Shown piece by piece: positions 1 through 8,302 of a DNA stretch of 64,000 nt (the first letter of the stretch is position 1; the number at the start of each line of letters is the position of its first letter). The position numbers were made by a program, and so were the translations under genes. Source of the stretch: Cupriavidus nantongensis (GTDB lineage: Bacteria; Pseudomonadota; Gammaproteobacteria; Burkholderiales; Burkholderiaceae); NCBI RefSeq assembly GCF_001598055.1, contig NZ_CP014845.1, positions 186,001 through 250,000 on the forward strand, in the 5' to 3' direction. Under the pieces are notes generated by a model. It saw only the letters and a list, made by a program, of their open reading frames with translations, ran no database searches and was not told the origin of the DNA.

Positions 1-1062
1 CGGAGGCTGGATGATTTCGTGCCGAAGTCCCACCCGCTGCGCTCGATCCGCGCCATGGCCAACCAGGCGCTGGTAAAGATGGACCGGTTGTTCGCACAGA
101 TGTACGAGGACGATATCAAGGGTGGCCAGCCCAGCATCGCGCCGGAGAAGTTGCTGCGGGCCATGCTGCTGCAGGTGCTCTACAGCGTTCGCTCCGAACG
201 CCAACTCATGGAGCAGACGCAGTACAACCTGCTGTTTCGCTGGTTCATCGGGCTGTCGATGGACGACACCGTTTGGGTGCCCACGGTCTTCACCAAGAAC
301 CGCGAGCGGCTGATCAAGCATGATGCGGTGATCCAGTTTTTCAACGAGGTGCTGGCCATCGCGCAGAAGAAGAACTGGCTGTCGGGCGAGCACTTCAGCG
401 TGGACGGCACGCTGATTCAGGCGTGGGCAGGCCACAAGAGCTTCGTGCGCAAGGACGGCGGCGACGACAAGGACGACAACGACGGCGCCAACTTCAAAGG
501 TCGCACGCGCAGCAACGAGACGCACGAGTCCAAGACCGATCCCGATGCCAAGCTGTACCGCAAGGGCAAAACTGCGAGTGAACTTCGCTATATGGGTCAT
601 ACCCTGAGCGACAACCGTCACGGCCTGGTGGTGAGCGCCATGGTGACCAATGCGGACGGACATGCTGAGCGCGAGGCCGCGAAGGTGATGCTCAACGATG
701 CCCGACAGGTGACGGACGACCCGAACACCGAAATCACGGTGGGTGCAGACAAGGGCTACGACGCGCAAGAGTTCATTCAAGCCTGCCTGGAACTGAAGGT
801 GACGCCCCACGTGGCACAGAACACCTCGGGGCGCCGCTCGGCCGTTCCTGATGCCATTGCTTGCAGCGCCGGGTATGCCGTTTCGCAGCAAAAGCGCAAG
901 CTGATCGAACAAGGCTTCGGATGGGTCAAGACTGTCGGGCGCATGCGCCAGGTGATGGTGCGTGGACTGAAGCGAGTCGACCAGATGTTCGTGCTGAGCA
1001 TGGCCGCCTACAACCTCGTGCGCATGCGCTCACTGGGACAAATCCGTCCGCAGTTGCAGTAA
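1..1062 (+). CDS. IS5/IS1182-type DDE transposase (5' end outside window)
   Basis: A DDE transposase that would cut and join the ends of its own insertion sequence. The frame is open from base 1 (codons for RRLDDFVPKSHPLR). The GTG at 19 is internal to the conserved N-terminus, so the true start lies upstream of the window. The N-terminal DNA-binding part shows SIAPEKLLRAMLLQVLYS. The catalytic core shows FSVDGTLIQAWAGHKSF for the first Asp, GADKGYDAQEF for the second, and a C-terminal segment with EQGFGWVKTVGRMRQ carrying the Glu region. The visible 353 codons are close to the family's usual length, and no frameshift or internal stop is seen, so the enzyme may be active. It is adjacent to, but not part of, the catabolic operon starting at 1384. 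Confidence 0.85.
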   Translation, partial: RRLDDFVPKSHPLRSIRAMANQALVKMDRLFAQMYEDDIKGGQPSIAPEKLLRAMLLQVLYSVRSERQLMEQTQYNLLFRWFIGLSMDDTVWVPTVFTKNRERLIKHDAVIQFFNEVLAIAQKKNWLSGEHFSVDGTLIQAWAGHKSFVRKDGGDDKDDNDGANFKGRTRSNETHESKTDPDAKLYRKGKTASELRYMGHTLSDNRHGLVVSAMVTNADGHAEREAAKVMLNDARQVTDDPNTEITVGADKGYDAQEFIQACLELKVTPHVAQNTSGRRSAVPDAIACSAGYAVSQQKRKLIEQGFGWVKTVGRMRQVMVRGLKRVDQMFVLSMAAYNLVRMRSLGQIRPQLQ

Positions 1063-1212
1063 TCGCGGTAATGAGGCCGGAATCGGGCGCCAAACCGCCG
1101 AAAAAATCGATGTAGGGACGTCCCGCTTCCAGATTGTGAAAAATCGCAAGCCTACTGCCTTGCAGGGGGAAGCCTCGCCTCTTGTACGGGGAGTACTTCA
1201 GCAACCTGCTAG
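1..1212 (+). mobile_element. IS5-group insertion sequence, 3' part
   Basis: The transposase reading frame enters from beyond the left window edge and stops at 1062. About 150 noncoding bases follow. The tract 1192-1211, reading AGTACTTCAGCAACCTGCTA, looks like the terminal inverted repeat of this IS group, so the right end is placed near 1212. The left end is outside the window, so the repeat cannot be paired and no target duplication can be tested. The exact right end is an inference. Confidence 0.6.
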
Positions 1213-1383
1213 GGGTTTCTCCTCTCCTTGCGCTGCAATTCAATTGAGGTTGTCGGACACCGATTCTTAGAATCGATCGCATGACCAGCAAGGAGATCTT
1301 GTCATGCGATGCAGTAGAACGCCGGACCGCAATTCAGCCGTAATAAGCCAATACGCTGCGGCCCCATGCGCGCGAGGTGCGGA

Positions 1384-2577
1384 ATGAATGTGCCCTCGGA
1401 CCGCCTGGCACTGGCCGGCATCAAAGTACTGGACCTTTCCCGGATTCTCGCAGGGCCTAGCGCGACGCAACTGCTTGGCGACCTTGGCGCCGACGTAGTG
1501 AAAGTCGAACGCCCCGGGGAGGGCGACGACACCCGCAAATGGGGCCCACCGTATATCGAGGACAGCGCCGGGAACGCGACGCAGGAGAGCGCGTATTACC
1601 TCAGCGCCAATCGCAACAAGCGCTCGATCGCCATCGACCTGGCATCGGAAGCCGGGCGTACGCTGATCCACGAGCTGCTGCAGCACGCCGACGTACTGGT
1701 GGAGAACTACAAGGTCGGGGGGCTGGCGCGCTACGGATTGTCGTATGAACAGCTCAAGGCGCAGTACCCCAGGCTGATCTACTGCTCGATCACGGGCTTC
1801 GGCCAGACCGGCCCGTATGCGCAGCGCCCGGGCTACGACTTCCTGATCCAGGGGATGGGCGGGATCATGAGCCTCACCGGCGAGCCCGACGGCCAGCCGA
1901 TGAAGGTCGGCGTCGGCATCGCCGATGTCATGACCGGCATGTATGCCACGGTGGGCATCCTCGCCGCGCTGCAGTATCGGGCCGCGCATGGCCGCGGCCA
2001 GCATATCGATGTGTCGTTGCTGGACTCGCAGATTGCGTGGCTGGTGAACGGCGCCACCAACTACCTTGCCGACGGTGTGTTGCCGCAGCGGCTGGGCAAC
2101 GGGCATCCCAATATCGTGCCCTACCAGGTGTTCGATACCGCTGACGCGCCGATGATTCTCGCGGTTGGCAACGATGGCCAGTTCGCGCGGTTCTGCGAGG
2201 TCGCGGACCTGATGCACGTCGCCGCGGATGAGCGGTTCCGGACCAACCCCGCGCGGGTTGCCAATCGCAAGGCGGTGTGCGAGCTGGTCGCCGCGGCACT
2301 ACGCCAGCGTGGTCGATCCGAATGGCTCGCCGTGCTGGAAGACGCGGGGGTGCCATGCGGCCCGGTGAACAACCTCGAAGACGTTTTCAACGACCCGCAT
2401 GTCAAGGCACGTGGCGCTGAGATCCGCATGCCCTGTGAATGGGCAAAGAACGGCCAACTGCGGCTGCTCGCCAATCCGCTCAAGCTGTCAGAGACGCCCG
2501 CGACCTATCGAAAACCCCCGCCCCGGCTGGACGAGCATCGCGACGCGATCCTGAAAGACTGGCTCGGCAACTCATAA
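1384..2577 (+). CDS. act: Family III CoA transferase, probable succinyl-CoA:3-sulfinopropionate CoA-transferase
   Basis: Family III (CaiB/BaiF) CoA transferases move CoA between carboxylic acids through an aspartyl-CoA anhydride. The N-terminus has the family signature (GIKVLDLSRILAGPSATQLLGDLGADVVKVE), and SITGFGQTGPYAQRPGYDFLIQ supports the Rossmann-like core. About 397 residues is typical. An in-frame ATG at 1366 exists, but the ATG at 1384 has a GAGG seven bases upstream and is preferred. Sixteen bases separate its stop from the next gene, which encodes an acyl-CoA dehydrogenase-fold protein with desulfinase residues; a Bug receptor and a thiol dioxygenase follow. In Advenella and Variovorax the same set degrades 3,3'-dithiodipropionate, with this enzyme activating 3-sulfinopropionate. 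The family is certain; the substrate is inferred from context. Confidence 0.82.
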   Translation: MNVPSDRLALAGIKVLDLSRILAGPSATQLLGDLGADVVKVERPGEGDDTRKWGPPYIEDSAGNATQESAYYLSANRNKRSIAIDLASEAGRTLIHELLQHADVLVENYKVGGLARYGLSYEQLKAQYPRLIYCSITGFGQTGPYAQRPGYDFLIQGMGGIMSLTGEPDGQPMKVGVGIADVMTGMYATVGILAALQYRAAHGRGQHIDVSLLDSQIAWLVNGATNYLADGVLPQRLGNGHPNIVPYQVFDTADAPMILAVGNDGQFARFCEVADLMHVAADERFRTNPARVANRKAVCELVAAALRQRGRSEWLAVLEDAGVPCGPVNNLEDVFNDPHVKARGAEIRMPCEWAKNGQLRLLANPLKLSETPATYRKPPPRLDEHRDAILKDWLGNS

Positions 2578-2593
2578 ACCAATGGAGAGACGC

Positions 2594-3781
2594 ATGTTCG
2601 AACTGACCGCTGAACAAAGAGAACTGCAACTGGCCGCGCGCGACCTGGCGCAGAACGCATTCGCACCGACCGCTGCCGACACCGACCTGACCGAGGCCTA
2701 TCCCTGGCAGAACGTGAACCGGCTGCTTGCCGCAGGCTTCATGGGGATGACGATCCCGAAGGAGCTGGGCGGACAAGGTCGCAGCTACCACGATACCGTG
2801 ATCGTGATCGAGGAGATGGCGAAGGCGTGCGCCACCATGGGCCGCATTACCGTCGAAGCCAACATGGGTGCGATCGGCGCCATTCTGCGCTATGGCACCG
2901 ACGAGCAGCGCAAGCTCGCCGCGGCGGCCGTGCTCAGCGGCGACAAGCCCGCCATCTGCATCTCCGAGCCCAACGCCGGCAGCGCCGCCAGCGAGATGAC
3001 CACCCGCGCGGACCGGGTCGGCGACGACTACATCCTGAACGGCGAAAAGTACTGGATCACCGGCGGCGGTGTCTCGCGCCTGCACTTGATCTTCGCCCGC
3101 GTGTTCGACGATGGTGTCGACCAGGGCATCGGCGCGTTCATCTGCGTGCGCGATGGCAATGCTCCCGACGGCCTGGTGATCGGCCGCCGCCTCTACGCGA
3201 TGGGCGTGCGCGGCATCCCCGAGACGCATATCGAGTTCCGCGACCTGAAGATCCACAAATCCATGCTGGTGGTACCGCCGGGCGGGCTGCAGCGCGGCTT
3301 CGCGGCGTTGATGAACGCGTACAACGCGCAGCGAGTCGGTGCCGGCACGGTGGCGCTCGGCATCGCGCAGGGCGCGTTCGAGGAAGGCGTGCGCTATGCG
3401 AAGTCGCGCCAGCAGTTCGGCCGCCCCATCGCCGAATTCCAGGGCCTGCAGTGGATGATCAGCGATATGTCGGTGCAACTGGAGGCCGCGCGCTTGCTGT
3501 TGCACTCGGCCGCGCGCAGTGGCAAGGAATTTCCCGACATGGCCCGCGCCGCCCGCGCCAAGATCTTCGCCGCCGAGACGGCCAACAAGGTCACCAACGA
3601 TGCGCTGCAGCTCTATGGGTCGTCTGGCTATGGCCGCCACAACCCGATGGAGCGGCACGTCCGCGATGCCCGGATGTTCACCATTGCCGGCGGCACCGCG
3701 CAGATCCTGAGAACGCAGGTCGCGGCGAGCGTGCTCGAGATGAAGCTGCCGCAGACGCGCCACGGCTACCTCGCGAAATAA
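2594..3781 (+). CDS. acd: Acyl-CoA dehydrogenase-fold protein, probable 3-sulfinopropionyl-CoA desulfinase
   Basis: The protein has the three-domain acyl-CoA dehydrogenase fold: helical N-terminus, beta domain around CISEPNAGSAASEMTT (residues 122-137) and a helical C-terminus with YGRHNPMERHVRDARM. The catalytic Glu of ordinary dehydrogenases is absent: the usual YEGT-type motif reads IAGGTAQI. The alternative glutamate position of isovaleryl-type enzymes is Gln246 (YNAQR), and residue 84 is Arg. From memory, Arg84 and Gln246 are the diagnostic active-site residues of the Advenella 3-sulfinopropionyl-CoA desulfinase, which releases sulfite and propionyl-CoA without dehydrogenation. Numbering uses the ATG at 2594, which has GGAGAG just upstream; the in-frame ATG at 2582 has none. 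It lies directly behind a CoA transferase and ahead of Bug and dioxygenase genes, as that pathway predicts. Confidence 0.85.
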   Translation: MFELTAEQRELQLAARDLAQNAFAPTAADTDLTEAYPWQNVNRLLAAGFMGMTIPKELGGQGRSYHDTVIVIEEMAKACATMGRITVEANMGAIGAILRYGTDEQRKLAAAAVLSGDKPAICISEPNAGSAASEMTTRADRVGDDYILNGEKYWITGGGVSRLHLIFARVFDDGVDQGIGAFICVRDGNAPDGLVIGRRLYAMGVRGIPETHIEFRDLKIHKSMLVVPPGGLQRGFAALMNAYNAQRVGAGTVALGIAQGAFEEGVRYAKSRQQFGRPIAEFQGLQWMISDMSVQLEAARLLLHSAARSGKEFPDMARAARAKIFAAETANKVTNDALQLYGSSGYGRHNPMERHVRDARMFTIAGGTAQILRTQVAASVLEMKLPQTRHGYLAK

Positions 3782-3815
3782 GGCCGGTCGCAAAAATAAC
3801 GGAGGAGACAAAGAT

Positions 3816-4796
3816 ATGAAGCGCAGAGACTTCATAAAAGCCCTGTCGTATATCGGCGCGGGGTCCATGGCGCCGCTTGTGGGTGTGCGCGCTGCGAGCG
3901 GGGCCTATCCCGCTGCGCCGGTGCGGCTGGTCGCGCCGTTCCCGCCAGGCGGCACCGTCGATATCCTGGCACGGCTGGTTTCGTCGCAACTTGCGCGCGA
4001 GCTATCCCAATCGGTGATCGTCGAGAATCGCGCCGGCGCGGGAGGCACTATCGGTGCGGATGCGGTGGCGCGCGCCAGGCCGGATGGCTACACCGTGCTG
4101 TTTGGCGCTGCGCATCACGCCATCGCCCAGACCGTCTACCCGGCGCTGCCCTATGACATCCGCAACATGGTGCCGGTCAGCTTCCTGGGGCGGGTGGACC
4201 ATGTGCTGCTGGTGACCAACAAGCTGCCGGTAAAGAACGTCGCTGAACTGATCGCCTACCTGAAGGCGAATCCCGACAAGCTGGCCTACGGCTCGCCCGG
4301 CACCGGCACGCTGCACCACCTGATGGCGGAGCAGTTCAAGGCAGTCACCGGAACCCGGATGATGCATGTTCCCTACAAGGGCTCCAGCCCCGCGCTGGTC
4401 GACCTGATCTCCGGGACCATCCAGGTCTACTTCGAAACCATGCCATCGGCGCTCCAATACGTCCGCAGCGGCAGCGTGCGGGCGCTCGCGGTGACCTCCA
4501 GGCAGCGCTCGCGCAGCCTGCCGGATCTTCCGACCATCGCTGAGTCTGGCGTGCCCAACTACGACGCGGCCAGCTGGTACGGGCTGTTCGCGCCACGCGG
4601 CACGCCCGCACCGGTCGTGACCGCGCTGAATGGCGCAACGGCCCGAGCCTTTGTCAACGAGGCCTTTGTCGAGCAATGGCGACGCCAGGGTGCCGAGCCC
4701 GGCGGCGGCAATCCGGATGTGCTGCGCAAGCTGCTGCTGAGCGAAGTTGACCGCTGGAGCGCCGTGGCGCGGGACGCCAATATCCGGGTCGAGTAG
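3816..4796 (+). CDS. Bug/TctC-type periplasmic substrate-binding receptor
   Basis: Periplasmic receptor of the Bordetella uptake gene family, which binds small carboxylates. The N-terminus MKRRDFIKALSYIGAGSM resembles a twin-arginine signal (RRDFIK followed by a hydrophobic stretch), with processing expected near residue 28. The mature protein begins YPAAPVRLVAPFPPGGTVD and contains VVENRAGAGGTIGADAVARA, both standard Bug signatures around the ligand loop. At 326 residues it is full length, and a strong GGAGGAG precedes the ATG. No TctA/TctB membrane partners lie nearby, which is usual for Bug proteins in this group. Position inside the act-acd-mdo operon suggests the ligand is 3-mercaptopropionate, dithiodipropionate or a related acid. 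The ligand is an inference. Confidence 0.88.
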   Translation: MKRRDFIKALSYIGAGSMAPLVGVRAASGAYPAAPVRLVAPFPPGGTVDILARLVSSQLARELSQSVIVENRAGAGGTIGADAVARARPDGYTVLFGAAHHAIAQTVYPALPYDIRNMVPVSFLGRVDHVLLVTNKLPVKNVAELIAYLKANPDKLAYGSPGTGTLHHLMAEQFKAVTGTRMMHVPYKGSSPALVDLISGTIQVYFETMPSALQYVRSGSVRALAVTSRQRSRSLPDLPTIAESGVPNYDAASWYGLFAPRGTPAPVVTALNGATARAFVNEAFVEQWRRQGAEPGGGNPDVLRKLLLSEVDRWSAVARDANIRVE

Positions 4797-4847
4797 CACG
4801 AAGCGACGTAGAAGAGTAAGGCTTTGACCCCACACAGGAGACAACCC

Positions 4848-5408
4848 ATGACCATGCCCAAGGTTTTCACGGACTTCATCGCGGCAATGACCCACATCGT
4901 AGAAACCGCCGACGGCAATGAGCGCCGCATCCTCGATGCCGGCGGGAAGCTGCTTGGCGAACTGGTTGCCGTGGATAACTGGTTGCCGGAGGCGTACGCG
5001 CAGCCGCATCCCCAGTACTACGGCCAATACCTGCTCTATGCCGACCCGGGCGACCGGTTCTCGGTGGTCAGCTTTGTCTGGGGGCCGGGCCAGAAGACGC
5101 CTGTGCATGACCACACTGTGTGGGCGCTCATCGGCATGCTGCGTGGTGCCGAGACTTCGGAGCGATTCGAAGTCGTTGCGCCCGGCAAGCCGATGCGTTC
5201 CCTTGGCAAGGATATGCTCAGGCCTGGCCATATCGATCGGGTGTCGCCGTCGATCGGGGATATCCACCGCGTGGCAAATGCTTACGACGACAGCGTGTCG
5301 ATCAGCATTCATGTGTATGGCGGCAACATCGGCAAGATTTCCCGTCATGTCTATGACGAGCAAACCGGGGAACATAAGACCTTCATTTCCGGCTACACCA
5401 ACGTCTAG
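4848..5408 (+). CDS. mdo: Thiol dioxygenase, probable 3-mercaptopropionate dioxygenase
   Basis: A cupin of the cysteine dioxygenase superfamily that uses non-haem iron and O2 to turn a thiol into a sulfinate. Predicted iron ligands are His87 and His89 in PVHDHT, and His140 in IGDIHRVAN. The Ser-x-His-x-Tyr triad of bacterial 3-mercaptopropionate dioxygenases is present as Ser153, His155 and Tyr157 (SIHVY), and Arg166 (ISRHVY) fits their carboxylate-binding arginine. Every position is within two or three residues of the Azotobacter enzyme as I recall its numbering. At 186 residues the length is normal. The start at 4848 has AGGAG eight bases upstream; the in-frame ATG at 4824 lacks a good site. 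As last gene of the operon it supplies 3-sulfinopropionate to the transferase and desulfinase encoded upstream. Confidence 0.85.
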   Translation: MTMPKVFTDFIAAMTHIVETADGNERRILDAGGKLLGELVAVDNWLPEAYAQPHPQYYGQYLLYADPGDRFSVVSFVWGPGQKTPVHDHTVWALIGMLRGAETSERFEVVAPGKPMRSLGKDMLRPGHIDRVSPSIGDIHRVANAYDDSVSISIHVYGGNIGKISRHVYDEQTGEHKTFISGYTNV

Positions 5409-5501
5409 CCGGCCGTGGACGCCGCCGCGAAAGTGGCGGTATCCGTCTATGCGTCGAAGGTGACCAGCTTTGCGCTGGCATTGGCCCTGTTGGGCCTGGT
5501 T

Positions 5502-6422
5502 CTATTCGTTCGGTAAGGCCGCTTCACTCAGCAGCCAGTTCCGGAATGCCTGCAACCTCGGCAACGCAGCGCTCTCAGGCCGATAAACCACGTAGTAGGC
5601 CAACTCGGAAGGGAATTTCAACTTTGGGAAAAGCCGTACCACGCGCCCGGCCGCCAGATCGTCGCGAGCCATGACGCTGCGCGCCAGCGCCACGCCGCGT
5701 CCTTCGCTTGCTGCTTGCAACACGGCTGCGGAGTTGTTGATCTTCATGCCGCGTGCGGTTGCCACACCGGAAACGCCCATTTTCTGAAACCACCGGTTCC
5801 ATGTGGGAAAGCCCGCATGGCCATCCATGGAGAGATCGTGAATGAGAGTGATGCCATCCAGATCAGCGGGTCGGCGCAGAGCTCGATGCTGTCGCAGCAG
5901 CTCGGGTGAACAAACCGGGTACACCTCCTCCTCCATGAGCTTTTCCGCAGTCAGTCCGGGCCATGTGCCGGTACCGTAGCGCACGCCGATGTCCACCCGC
6001 TGCGCCACGAAGTCCACGGGTTTGAGATTGGTCTCCAGGCGAATATCGGTGTCGGGGCAGATTGCCTGGAACCGCTCAAAGCGTGGCAGCAGCCATTTGG
6101 CAGCGAAAGCGGGGCTGACCGTAACGGTCAGTACTCCACGGACGGATCCCTCCTGCAGCCGTTCCAGGCCCAGGGATAGCCTGTCAAATCCGGCTCGGAT
6201 GTCCGGCAATGCGCGCAGTGCGGCATCCGTGGCAGAAAGACGTGCCCGACCACTGCTGCCCCGGACGAACAACGGGAAGCCAAGCCAATCCTCTAGGCCG
6301 CGAACCAACTGGCCAACGGCAGCGGGCGTGACGTTGAGTTCCTCCGCTGCTGCAGAGAAGCTTTCGTGTCGGGCACTGGCTTCAAAGGCGCGCAGCGCGT
6401 TCAGATGGATTGGCAGCTTCAT
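5502..6422 (-). CDS. LysR-type regulator, GcvA-like
   Basis: LysR-type transcriptional regulator of 306 residues. The N-terminal winged helix-turn-helix spans roughly residues 5-65 (LNALRAFEASARHESFSAAAEELNVTPAAVGQLV in overlapping parts), in the style of GcvA. The C-terminal effector domain shows GVLTVTVSPAFAAKWLLPRF and DIGVRYGTGTWPG. It is transcribed away from the seven-gene operon beginning at 6723 and convergent with mdo, so the natural target is the divergent operon. A short inverted repeat lies immediately upstream of its start. The inducer is unknown. Confidence 0.88.
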   Translation of the reverse strand: MKLPIHLNALRAFEASARHESFSAAAEELNVTPAAVGQLVRGLEDWLGFPLFVRGSSGRARLSATDAALRALPDIRAGFDRLSLGLERLQEGSVRGVLTVTVSPAFAAKWLLPRFERFQAICPDTDIRLETNLKPVDFVAQRVDIGVRYGTGTWPGLTAEKLMEEEVYPVCSPELLRQHRALRRPADLDGITLIHDLSMDGHAGFPTWNRWFQKMGVSGVATARGMKINNSAAVLQAASEGRGVALARSVMARDDLAAGRVVRLFPKLKFPSELAYYVVYRPESAALPRLQAFRNWLLSEAALPNE

Positions 6423-6722
6423 CGCGATAAAGATTATCTTTCAGTCGCGGAAATTTTATCTCGTTTGCCGGGAGTGTGGGTTTGGCGAAGAATTGACCGT
6501 CACAAACCACGGAAACTCGGGGCCTTGCACATATCCCAGGAGCCGTTGTCGAAACTCTGGGCGGATAGTTTCCCTTTCAGGTCGCAGTGACCGGATGATT
6601 GTGGAATCGCTTCTTCGATGCATGTCTGTCGTTCAGGTTCGGACATCAAGTTGCACGGGCTGCCTCGCCGTGCTCCTTTCATAAACCCGTTTTCGCCTAT
6701 CGGACAGGCAGAGGGATTTCAT
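6423..6722. promoter_or_regulatory. Divergent intergenic region between LysR gene and SDR operon
   Basis: This 300-base gap separates two divergent starts and must hold both promoters. Next to the LysR start is the inverted repeat AAAGAT-T-ATCTTT at 6429-6441, flanked by GATAAA (6426-6431) and TTTATC (6455-6460); these are candidate regulator sites. The right part, ending in AGAGGG before the ATG at 6723, holds the ribosome-binding site. No open reading frame with coding character is seen here. Operator assignment is inference. Confidence 0.45.
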
Positions 6723-7496
6723 ATGAGCGATCAGTTCAAGGGCAAGAAGCTGCTGATTGCCGGCGGCACCAGCGGAATGGGGCTGGAGACCGCCCGCATG
6801 GTGCTCGTCGAAGGCGGCAGCGTGGTGATCGTGGGCAATCGCCCCGAAAAGACCGAGGCGGCGCGCAGCGAGTTGGCCGCACTTGGACAGGTCTGGGCAC
6901 TGACGGCGAACCTTGCCAGCGATGAGAGCGTCCGCGCACTGCTCGAGACTGTCGACGGGCAGCATGCCGACATCGACCTGCTGGTGAACGCCGCCGGCGT
7001 GTTCTTTCCAAAGCCCTTCCTCGAGCATTCGGAAGCTGACTACGACCAGTACATGAAGATCAACAAGGCGTTCTTCTTCATTACCCAACGGGTCGCAAGC
7101 AACCTGGTCAAGCAAGGCAAAACCGGCGCCATCGTCAACATCGGCTCGATGTGGGCCAGGCAGGCCATTGCAGCCACGCCTTCTTCGGCGTATTCGATGG
7201 CGAAAGCCAGCCTGCATTCGCTGACGCAGCATCTGGCGATGGAACTGGCGTCCAGCAACATCCGCGTCAACGCGGTGTCGCCTGCCGTAGTCGAAACGCC
7301 GATCTACGAGGGGTTCATTCCCAAGGCTGAAGTGCATGGCGCCCTGCAAGGCTTCAACAATTTCCATCCCATCGGCCGCGTTGGCACGCCGCGGGACGTT
7401 GCCGAAGCTGTCGTTTTCCTGCTCTCCGACAAGGCGGGTTGGGTAACGGGCGCAATCTGGGACGTGGATGGTGGCGTGATGGCTGGCCGCAACTGA
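6723..7496 (+). CDS. Short-chain dehydrogenase/reductase
   Basis: Classical SDR oxidoreductase of 257 residues, cytosolic and NAD(P)-dependent. The Rossmann motif is [14 protein letters not shown] near the N-terminus; NAAG follows, and catalytic Ser, Tyr and Lys are visible in NIGSMWARQ and [15 protein letters not shown]. The C-terminal part contains [16 protein letters not shown] and the final strand [12 protein letters not shown], both typical. The ATG at 6723 with AGAGGG upstream is chosen; longer in-frame extensions to 6618 have no family similarity. First gene of a co-directional set ending at 12469, divergent from the LysR gene. The substrate is not evident. Confidence 0.9.
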   Translation: MSDQFKGKKLLIAGGTSGMGLETARMVLVEGGSVVIVGNRPEKTEAARSELAALGQVWALTANLASDESVRALLETVDGQHADIDLLVNAAGVFFPKPFLEHSEADYDQYMKINKAFFFITQRVASNLVKQGKTGAIVNIGSMWARQAIAATPSSAYSMAKASLHSLTQHLAMELASSNIRVNAVSPAVVETPIYEGFIPKAEVHGALQGFNNFHPIGRVGTPRDVAEAVVFLLSDKAGWVTGAIWDVDGGVMAGRN

Positions 7497-7561
7497 TGCG
7501 GGGGGCGAGCGCTTGCCGTTAGCCTCCCTTTTTTTCTGAACCACCGACTCGGAGAGGACGT

Positions 7562-7843
7562 ATGGTCTATCTGCAAATTACCCTCAAGATCGCCAATGCC
7601 GACCGCGCGGCCGCGGCTTGCGTCTATCAACGATACAAGGAGCCGTTTCTCGGCACCGTTGCCGGCGCGAAGTCGAAGGAACTGCTGGTGCGTGAGGAAG
7701 ACGTGCAAGTGCTGCATGGCTTCGACAGCAAGGAGAACGCCGCTGCCTATCTGCAAAGCGAGCTGTTCACGGCAGATGTGGTGGCCGGTCTTGAGCCATT
7801 GCTGGGTGCCGCGCCCGAGGTGCGGATCTACGAGGTTGCGTGA
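7562..7843 (+). CDS. Small ABM/ferredoxin-like fold protein, unknown function
   Basis: A 93-residue protein. The alternation of strands and helices (MVYLQITLKIANAD, then VYQRYKEPFLGTVAGAKSKELLVR, then VQVLHGFDSKENAAAYLQSELF) resembles the dimeric alpha-beta barrel of antibiotic-biosynthesis-monooxygenase-like proteins. GGAGAGGACGT sits just before the ATG. It lies between the SDR and the AhpD-like gene and is probably co-transcribed with them. No catalytic residues can be named and the fold assignment is tentative, but position, ribosome-binding site and codon use support a real gene. Confidence 0.7.
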   Translation: MVYLQITLKIANADRAAAACVYQRYKEPFLGTVAGAKSKELLVREEDVQVLHGFDSKENAAAYLQSELFTADVVAGLEPLLGAAPEVRIYEVA

Positions 7844-7890
7844 TCCCACCGCAAAAGCCCTCACACTCATTGACAGCAGGAGCTCAAGAC

Positions 7891-8232
7891 ATGATGCAGG
7901 ACTGGAACGCCTACCGGAATGAACTGAAGACGCGCGTCGGCGATTTCGCGTCGTTGAACCCGGAGGTAATGGCCGGGCTGGCGAAGCTGAATGAATTCGT
8001 TGCCAAGCCGGGACACCTGGAACCCAAGATGCACGAGCTGATTGCCTTGGCCGTCGCCGTTACCACGCGCTGCGACGGCTGCATTTCCGTGCACACACAG
8101 AAGGCAGCGGAGTACGGTGCCACGCGGGAGGAAATTGCCGAGGCGCTCGGGGTTGCCATTGCCCTCAACGCCGGCGCCGCTCTCGTCTATTCGGCGCGCG
8201 TGCTCGATACCCACGCGCATCTGCCCAGGTAA
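7891..8232 (+). CDS. Carboxymuconolactone decarboxylase/AhpD-like protein
   Basis: A 113-residue protein of the CMD/AhpD family. It carries the paired cysteines and histidine CDGCISVH typical of AhpD-like peroxidase or thiol-disulfide members, preceded by LIALAVAVTTR and followed by GATREEIAEALGVAIALNAGAAL. The cysteine pair argues for a redox role rather than decarboxylation of carboxymuconolactone, which lacks that motif. The start at 7891 follows CAGGAG; an in-frame start at 7840 would overlap the previous gene and adds residues without family similarity. Member of the LysR-linked operon. Family call is firm, role unknown. Confidence 0.85.
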   Translation: MMQDWNAYRNELKTRVGDFASLNPEVMAGLAKLNEFVAKPGHLEPKMHELIALAVAVTTRCDGCISVHTQKAAEYGATREEIAEALGVAIALNAGAALVYSARVLDTHAHLPR

Positions 8233-8302
8233 ATGGTACGGGGTACAGGGCCGCCGCGGAACGCCGCGACCCTGTACCTCGCTTCTCATCAAAGAACTCC
8301 CC

